Assembly (NCBI GenBank): GCA_004298015.1
Contig: SCSE01000039.1
Coordinates: forward strand, 1-64,000
Direction of reading: 5' to 3'
Source of the DNA: Rhodanobacter sp.
GTDB taxonomy: Bacteria > Pseudomonadota > Gammaproteobacteria > Xanthomonadales > Rhodanobacteraceae
DNA length: 64,000 nt
Shown here: one piece after another, positions 58,865 to 64,000 of the stretch
How the letters are laid out: every line of letters begins with the position of its first letter
Position numbering within the stretch: the stretch's first letter is position 1
Program-made: the position numbers and the translations under genes
The notes under the pieces: model-generated
Told to the model about the DNA's origin: nothing
Databases searched by the model: none
What the model saw: only the letters and a program-made list of their open reading frames with translations

Positions 58865-61144
58865 ATGGCAGACGAGCGAGAGGAAACCAGGCACTACGAT
58901 GGCCCAGCCGGTGGTTGGGGGTCGTTGAAAGGCATCGGCAGCGTGTTCAAGCGCGAGCTCTCCACCCCGGTCGTGGTGGAGACGCTGATGCGGCAGAACA
59001 AGCCTGAAGGCTATATGTGCAGTTCATGCGCCTGGGGCAAGCCGGCGCACCCGCATACGTTCGAGTTTTGCGAGAACGGCGCCAAGGCCACCATCTGGGA
59101 CCTCACGCGGGATCGGTGTACGCCGGATTTCTTCGCGGAACATTCAGTGGCCGACTTGCTGCAATGGCAGGATTACGACCTGGAAATGCAGGGTCGCCTG
59201 ACTGAACCGCTGCGTTACGATGCCGCCACCGACAAATATGTGGCCTGTTCGTGGGACGAGGCCTTTGCCGGGATCGCTAGCGAATTGTGCGCGCTTGATC
59301 CGAAGTCGGTAATTTTCTACGCCTCGGGCAAGGCCTCGCTGGAGGCCTCCTACCTCTACGCGATGTTTGCGCGCTTCTACGGTCACAACAACCTGCCCGA
59401 CAGCTCCAACATGTGCCACGAAACGACGTCGGTAGGGCTGAAGAAAGTGATCGGCTCGCCGGTGGGCACTTGTGAGCTGGAGGACTTCGACTACTGCGAC
59501 GCGATCTTCTACTTCGGCCAGAACCCGGGAACCAACAGCCCGCGCTTCCTGCACCCGCTGCAGGAGGCGGTCAAGCGTGGCTGCAAGATCATCGTCTTCA
59601 ATCCGGTACGCGAGCAGGGGCTGGTGCGTTTCGTCAATCCGCAGAATCCGATGGAGATGCTGAGCGGACACGGCACCGAGCTGGCGCATATGTATCTGCA
59701 GGTGCGGCCCGGTGGCGACATCGCCGCCCTGATGGGACTGTGCAAGCATGTGCTTGCTGTCGATGACGAGGCCTGCGCTGCCGGCAAGCCGAGTGTCCTC
59801 GATCGTGACTTCATCGATCAGCACACCCAGGGTTTCGACGCATTTGCCACGTCCGCCAGGGCAACCAGTTGGGACGAGATCGAGCGCAACAGCGGGTTGC
59901 AGCGCAGCGACCTGGAGGCCGCGGCCGAGGTATACGTGGCCGCCGAGCGTGTGATCGGCGTGTACGGCATGGGATTGACCCAGCACGTCCATGGATCGCA
60001 GAGCATCGGCATGCTGGTCAATCTGATCCTGATGCGCGGCAATATCGGTCGGCAGGGTGCCGGCATGTCCCCGGTGCGCGGGCATTCGAACGTGCAGGGA
60101 CAGCGTACCGTCGGCATCTCGGAAAAGCCCGAGCTGGTGCCGTTGGACAAACTGGCGAAGATGTTCGATTTCGAGCCGCCGCGCGATACCGGCCTGACCA
60201 CGGTCGATGCCTGCGAGGGCATTGTCGATGGGTCGGTGAAGGGCTTTGTGAGCCTGGGCGGCAACTTTGTGCGGGCCATCCCCGATCGTGAAACGATGGA
60301 GCCGGCGTGGCGGAAGCAGGCGCTCACCGTCTATATCGCCACCAAGCTCAATCGCAGCCATCTGGTGCACGGCCGCAGCTCGTACCTGCTGCCTTGCCTC
60401 GCCCGTCCCGAGGAGGACATGCAGGCCAGTGGTCCGCAATCGGTGTCGATCGAGGACAGCTTCAGCCATATCCACGGCTCGATCGGCAAGCGCAAACCGG
60501 CCAGCGAACAGCTGTTGTCGGAGCTGGCGATCATCGCCGGCATCGCCAAGGCCACACTGCCGGCGCATCCGAAGTGGCGTTGGGATGAATGGACCGCAGA
60601 CTATGGCAAGGTGCGCGATCTGATTGCCGAAACCTATCCCGAGGACTTCCACGACTTCAACGCGCGGATGTTCGAGCCGGGCGGTTTCTACCGCGGCAAC
60701 CCTGCCCACGACCGCATCTGGAAGACCGACAGCGGCAAGGCCGAATTCACCGATCCCAGCGTGATGTCGGCCCTGGGCGTCGGCGATGCGCCGGGTCGAT
60801 ATCACCTGATCACCATGCGCTCCAACGATCAGTTCAATACCACCATCTATGGCTTCAGCGACCGGCTGCGTGGGCTGGAAGGATCGCGCACGATACTGCT
60901 GATGAATCCCGCCGACATGGGTCGGGCGGGGTTGCAGGAAGGCGACGTGGTCACCCTGGTCGGGGATGCGGGCGACGACGTGCACCGCGAAGTGGCAGGG
61001 CTGACGATTACGCCGTTCGACTTGCCCGATGGCTGCCTCGGCGGCTACTACCCCGAGATGAACCCGCTGGTGCCGCTGTGGTATCACGACAAGGCCTCCA
61101 AGACGCCGGCTTCCAAGGGCGTGCCGGTGCGGCTGCATCGCTGA
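58865..61144 (+). CDS. YdeP/FdhF-like molybdopterin oxidoreductase alpha subunit
   Basis: A 759-residue molybdoenzyme. Near the N-terminus is GYMCSSCAWGKPAHPH with C52, C55 and C69, a three-Cys remnant of an iron-sulfur site. The cofactor regions are YFGQNPGTNSPRFLHPL, ILMRGNIGRQGAGMSPVRGHSNVQGQ and LITMRSNDQFNTTIYGFSDRLRG. The metal-ligand candidate is Cys in DSSNMCHETTS. This is the YdeP/FdhF-family oxidoreductase (acid resistance in E. coli), without known substrate. GGAG lies before ATG 58865. It is divergent from the MOSC gene cluster, which is consistent with Mo-linked function. Confidence 0.9.
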   Translation: MADEREETRHYDGPAGGWGSLKGIGSVFKRELSTPVVVETLMRQNKPEGYMCSSCAWGKPAHPHTFEFCENGAKATIWDLTRDRCTPDFFAEHSVADLLQWQDYDLEMQGRLTEPLRYDAATDKYVACSWDEAFAGIASELCALDPKSVIFYASGKASLEASYLYAMFARFYGHNNLPDSSNMCHETTSVGLKKVIGSPVGTCELEDFDYCDAIFYFGQNPGTNSPRFLHPLQEAVKRGCKIIVFNPVREQGLVRFVNPQNPMEMLSGHGTELAHMYLQVRPGGDIAALMGLCKHVLAVDDEACAAGKPSVLDRDFIDQHTQGFDAFATSARATSWDEIERNSGLQRSDLEAAAEVYVAAERVIGVYGMGLTQHVHGSQSIGMLVNLILMRGNIGRQGAGMSPVRGHSNVQGQRTVGISEKPELVPLDKLAKMFDFEPPRDTGLTTVDACEGIVDGSVKGFVSLGGNFVRAIPDRETMEPAWRKQALTVYIATKLNRSHLVHGRSSYLLPCLARPEEDMQASGPQSVSIEDSFSHIHGSIGKRKPASEQLLSELAIIAGIAKATLPAHPKWRWDEWTADYGKVRDLIAETYPEDFHDFNARMFEPGGFYRGNPAHDRIWKTDSGKAEFTDPSVMSALGVGDAPGRYHLITMRSNDQFNTTIYGFSDRLRGLEGSRTILLMNPADMGRAGLQEGDVVTLVGDAGDDVHREVAGLTITPFDLPDGCLGGYYPEMNPLVPLWYHDKASKTPASKGVPVRLHR

Positions 61145-61174
61145 TCGATTCAAGGGCAGGCTGGCAGTGGTGAC

Positions 61175-61768
61175 TTACGAGCCGGATGGATCCGGCTCGG
61201 CCTCCACCACGAGGCCGTCGCGGGCCTGCTGCCAGGCGCGCAAGCCGATGATCGCCAGCACGATGAAACCGGCATACAGCACCGAGGTGATCAACAGCTG
61301 CTTGTAGACGTATTCGCCGACGTAGATCACGTCGACCAGGATCCACAACCACCACGCAGCGATATGTCGGCGCCCCTGCCACCACTGCGCCACCAGGCTG
61401 AACGCGGTCAGCGCCGAGTCCAGCCAGGGCAGGGCGGCATCGGTCCAGCGATGCATCACGAAACCCAGCGCCAGCGCGCCTGCCACGCCGATCAGCAGGT
61501 GTACGGCGGCGTGCCATGGCGGCAGTGCCGCGACCCGGACCAGGCCATCCTCACCCAGGTTGCGCAGCCAGCGGTGCCAGCCGTAGACGATCAGCCCCGC
61601 GAACGCGAGCTGCAGCAGCGCATCCGAATACAGCCTGGCGTCGATGAAAATCCACACGTAGACCAGTACCGACAGCAACCCGACCGGCCAGCACCACGGC
61701 TGCCGTTTGGCGGTGAGCCAGACGCCCCACGCACTGAGCAGTGCGCCGATCAGTTCGACCCAGGTCAT
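61175..61768 (-). CDS. pnuC: PnuC-family vitamin transporter
   Basis: A 197-residue membrane protein with about seven hydrophobic segments. It has WLTAKRQPWCWPVGLLSVLVYVWIF, LYSDALLQLAFAGLIVYGWHRW, ALTAFSLVAQWW and WWLWILVDVIYVGEYVYKQL, the PnuC signatures. PnuC carries nicotinamide riboside; close relatives (PnuT and others) take thiamin or riboflavin. It starts one base after the stop of the TonB receptor gene, so the pair form an outer- plus inner-membrane uptake route. The substrate cannot be decided here. Confidence 0.88.
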   Translation of the reverse strand: MTWVELIGALLSAWGVWLTAKRQPWCWPVGLLSVLVYVWIFIDARLYSDALLQLAFAGLIVYGWHRWLRNLGEDGLVRVAALPPWHAAVHLLIGVAGALALGFVMHRWTDAALPWLDSALTAFSLVAQWWQGRRHIAAWWLWILVDVIYVGEYVYKQLLITSVLYAGFIVLAIIGLRAWQQARDGLVVEAEPDPSGS

Positions 61769-61769
61769 C

Positions 61770-63941
61770 TCAGAAGTCGAAGGTCAGCGAGAGGCGGGCC
61801 AGGCGCGGCGCACCGGGGAACAGGTAGCTGTCGCCGTAGGCGTTGCCCGTGTCACGCCAGTAGAAGCGGTTGAACAGGTTGTCGATGTTGAGATGCCAGG
61901 TCAGCGCATGGCCGTGCCACGCGGTGCGGTAGCGCAGACCGGCATCGAACACGTTGTAGGCCGGCACGCGGACCTGACCGTTCGGGGTGGCATTGTTCGG
62001 ACTGCTGTAGCGCCAGCCGCCGAGCAGTCCCAGGGACGGCGCGAACGGCAGCGTATAGTCCAGATACAGCGCGGAGCGCAGGGCCGGCACGTTGTCGATC
62101 TGGTGGCCTTCGTAAGCGGCCGTGCCGGTGTTTCGCGCTTGTGCCCGGATCCAGTTGATGCTGGCGGTAAGGCGCAGGTTCGGCGTGGCGCGGCCGACCG
62201 CATTCAATTCCAGTCCGCTGTGTACTTCCTCGCCGCGCTGCACGAAGCTGAAGCCGGCACTGGAGTTGTCCGGCTGAGCAAACTGGTACGGCTGATGGAT
62301 GCGATACAGCGCTGCCTGCAGGCTCAGCGTCGGGCTCCACGCATACTTCACCCCGGTTTCGACTTGCCTTGCCAGCAGCGGCGCCAGGATGGTGCCGCCG
62401 TTGGATGTCCAGTACGGCGCCTGGCCGCCGAGCGACAGGCTTTCGCTGTAGCTGACGTAGCCGGTCAGGGCTTCGGTGGGCTGCCACAGCACGGCGGCCT
62501 GCGGCAACGTCTTGCTGAGTCGGGTGTCGCGTTGTGGCGCCCCGCTGCTGTCATAGGCCCGTTCATGCAGGCGCACGAAACGTGCCCCGGCCAGCAGCTG
62601 CCACTGCGCGCCCAGGTGCACCCGGTCCATCGCGAACGCCGAGCGCTGCCAACTGCTCAACACAAGCGCCGGTTTTCCAGGCTGGTTCGGTGACGGCGCG
62701 AAGTAGGGCGGATTCAACTGGCTGATGTTGGCAGTGCCGACGTAGTCATACACGTAGGGGCGTTGGTCCATGGTGCGGCGAAAGGCATCGACGCCAACGC
62801 TGAGCGCATGATCGAGGGTGCCGGTGCTGAAACTGCCCTTGAGTACGGCACGCACCTCGTCGTTCTGCCGGGTATCGTCGGGGCTGCGGAAGTCGTAGAC
62901 ATCGTAGTCGCCGTTGGGCGCGAAGAAGTAACCCGGGGTGGTGCCGCTGGCACAGTCGGGTGAGTAGAAGCAGCCGTAGGCAAACGCCACGTTGTCGTTG
63001 ATCACCGCACGGCTGTGGCCGACCGACAGCTTGCCCTGCCAGTCATTGTTGAACTGGTACTTGAAGCGCGCGGTGGCATTGACGGCATGAATGCCGACCG
63101 GCTGTTGCCAGGGTTCGAAGCCGAGCATGCGGGTGCGATGCGGATTACTCGGTATCACGGTGCCGCCGAGCAGTTGGTAACCGGAAACCGAGCGTTGCTC
63201 GCTGGCCTGGTAGTTGCCATCCAGTTGCAGGGTAGCCTTCGAACTGATTTTCCAGTCGGCATCCAGCGAGATGAAATTGCGGTGGCCATTGGCATGCTGC
63301 ACATAGGAATGCATGTCCTCGTGCGCGGCATTCACGCGCACGCCGAATTGCGGCGTCAGCCAGCGCCCGACATCGACCGCGCCATAGCGCGAGCCGTGCG
63401 AATCGGTGCCGACGGTGACGGTGTGCACGTCGGCGGGGCGCTTGCTGACGAAGTTGACCAGGCCACCGGGTGCGACCACACCGGCCTCGATGCCCGCCAG
63501 GCCCTTGAGGATTTCCACCTGCTGCTTGTCTTCCAGCGTCACGTACTGCTCGCCGGTCATGCTCAGGTCGTTGAAGCGGAAACCGGTGGCCAGGTCCAGC
63601 GGAAAGCCGCGGATCGAGATGTCCTGGTAATAGCCGACCGGGGCGTAGTTGTCGCCCAGTGCGGCATCGAGATGGCCGAGGTCGCTCAGCGTGCGTGGCT
63701 GGTAGTCGTCAAGCTGTTGGCGCGAAATCACCGTGATGGCCGCCGGAGTGTCGTGCAGTGGCGCATTGCCGAAGCTGCCGATTTCGGCGTCACTTGCCTG
63801 GTAGCCATGGTGTCGGTTGGCATCCACCTGCACCGGTGCCAGCTGCTTGGCGGTGGGCTTGGTGGTGCTGTCCTGCGCATGGGCGACCAGTGGCACGACC
63901 GACAGGCAGGCGAGAAACAAGGGAGTGCGTAAAAACGTCAT
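61770..63941 (-). CDS. TonB-dependent receptor (siderophore-receptor type)
   Basis: A 723-residue outer-membrane receptor. The signal peptide is at 1-22 (LVAHA). The plug domain has DTPAAITVISRQQLDDYQ (TonB-box region nearby), SIRGFPLDLATGFRFNDL, VEILKGLAGIEAGVVAPGG and LVNFVSKRPAD. The 22-strand barrel ends in APRLARLSLTFDF with terminal Phe. The siderophore-type fold is clear, but with pnuC one base downstream the cargo may be a vitamin. The promoter lies at or beyond 63942-64000, at the window edge; no riboswitch could be seen there. Confidence 0.9.
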   Translation of the reverse strand: MTFLRTPLFLACLSVVPLVAHAQDSTTKPTAKQLAPVQVDANRHHGYQASDAEIGSFGNAPLHDTPAAITVISRQQLDDYQPRTLSDLGHLDAALGDNYAPVGYYQDISIRGFPLDLATGFRFNDLSMTGEQYVTLEDKQQVEILKGLAGIEAGVVAPGGLVNFVSKRPADVHTVTVGTDSHGSRYGAVDVGRWLTPQFGVRVNAAHEDMHSYVQHANGHRNFISLDADWKISSKATLQLDGNYQASEQRSVSGYQLLGGTVIPSNPHRTRMLGFEPWQQPVGIHAVNATARFKYQFNNDWQGKLSVGHSRAVINDNVAFAYGCFYSPDCASGTTPGYFFAPNGDYDVYDFRSPDDTRQNDEVRAVLKGSFSTGTLDHALSVGVDAFRRTMDQRPYVYDYVGTANISQLNPPYFAPSPNQPGKPALVLSSWQRSAFAMDRVHLGAQWQLLAGARFVRLHERAYDSSGAPQRDTRLSKTLPQAAVLWQPTEALTGYVSYSESLSLGGQAPYWTSNGGTILAPLLARQVETGVKYAWSPTLSLQAALYRIHQPYQFAQPDNSSAGFSFVQRGEEVHSGLELNAVGRATPNLRLTASINWIRAQARNTGTAAYEGHQIDNVPALRSALYLDYTLPFAPSLGLLGGWRYSSPNNATPNGQVRVPAYNVFDAGLRYRTAWHGHALTWHLNIDNLFNRFYWRDTGNAYGDSYLFPGAPRLARLSLTFDF

Positions 63942-64000
63942 CGTCGTCTTCCAGGGTGCAGACGAAGCGATGGCGATCCAGGCGGACGCACCGGACCATC

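Noticed and set aside
59144-61153. A 669-residue minus-strand frame opposite the YdeP-like gene
   Set aside because: Antisense shadow of a confident molybdoenzyme gene.
63942-64000. TPP riboswitch before the TonB receptor gene
   Set aside because: The 59 bases available show none of the conserved TPP-riboswitch blocks; any element would have to be beyond the window.

Overview
The window looks like chromosome from a high-GC gammaproteobacterium of the Xanthomonadales, most like the Rhodanobacteraceae (Rhodanobacter/Dyella type). This is inferred from gene content (rng-yhdP-tldD order, DarP, YajQ, xseB-ispA, GluQ), from codon use that leaves long spurious antisense reading frames, and from short palindromic repeats between genes. 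No rRNA, tRNA, CRISPR array, phage or full insertion sequence was seen. It is mostly a housekeeping backbone with a few accessory points.

Layout. 0-4.4 kb: a PLP decarboxylase cut short at a palindromic repeat, a Mug-type DNA glycosylase overlapping a Dph6-like ATP pyrophosphatase, and a two-component system. 4.5-15.7 kb: rng, yhdP and tldD, then an outer-membrane monoheme cytochrome-porin behind an FNR/Anr-type promoter, darP, a DUF1653 gene and pmbA. 15.8-23.7 kb: DUF4870, xseB-ispA, a decayed gene, tilS, an NYN-domain gene, accA, yajD, yajQ and yhiN. 23.8-33 kb: a porin with a periplasmic DsrE-like protein, a GFA remnant, an exported phosphatase-like protein, a 3-HIBDH-like dehydrogenase, PhzF, a rhomboid protease, an H1-like Lys/Ala protein, a lipoprotein and a lipoprotein aminopeptidase. 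33-41.7 kb: a candidate small RNA with two identical C-rich loops, pncB, dacB, slyD, pldA, an EF-hand protein, ycaQ and a cold-shock gene. 41.7-53.2 kb: alpha/beta hydrolase, OYE-family reductase, pirin, DUF962, a cytochrome c'-like protein, tcdA, a Sel1-like protein, phbB, gluQ, htpX and htpG. 53.3-64 kb: a TonB-C-like exported protein, an isochorismatase-like hydrolase, a chemoreceptor behind a sigma-28 promoter, ABM and MOSC genes facing a YdeP-type molybdoenzyme, and a TonB receptor-PnuC pair.

The most interesting points are: (1) a Cyc2-like fused cytochrome-porin whose leader has an FNR-type box centred 41.5 bases before a predicted start; (2) a likely sX13-like sRNA at 33145-33271; (3) two families of small non-coding repeats with terminal inverted repeats, family A (five copies, about 185 bp, one shortened to 98 bp) and family B (three copies, about 150 bp), with one B and one A copy only 9 bp apart; (4) a textbook sigma-28 promoter before a chemoreceptor of odd topology; (5) a perfect AATACCC/GGGTATT palindrome upstream of the DsrE-porin pair. 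All calls are from reading the sequence; no database search was possible.
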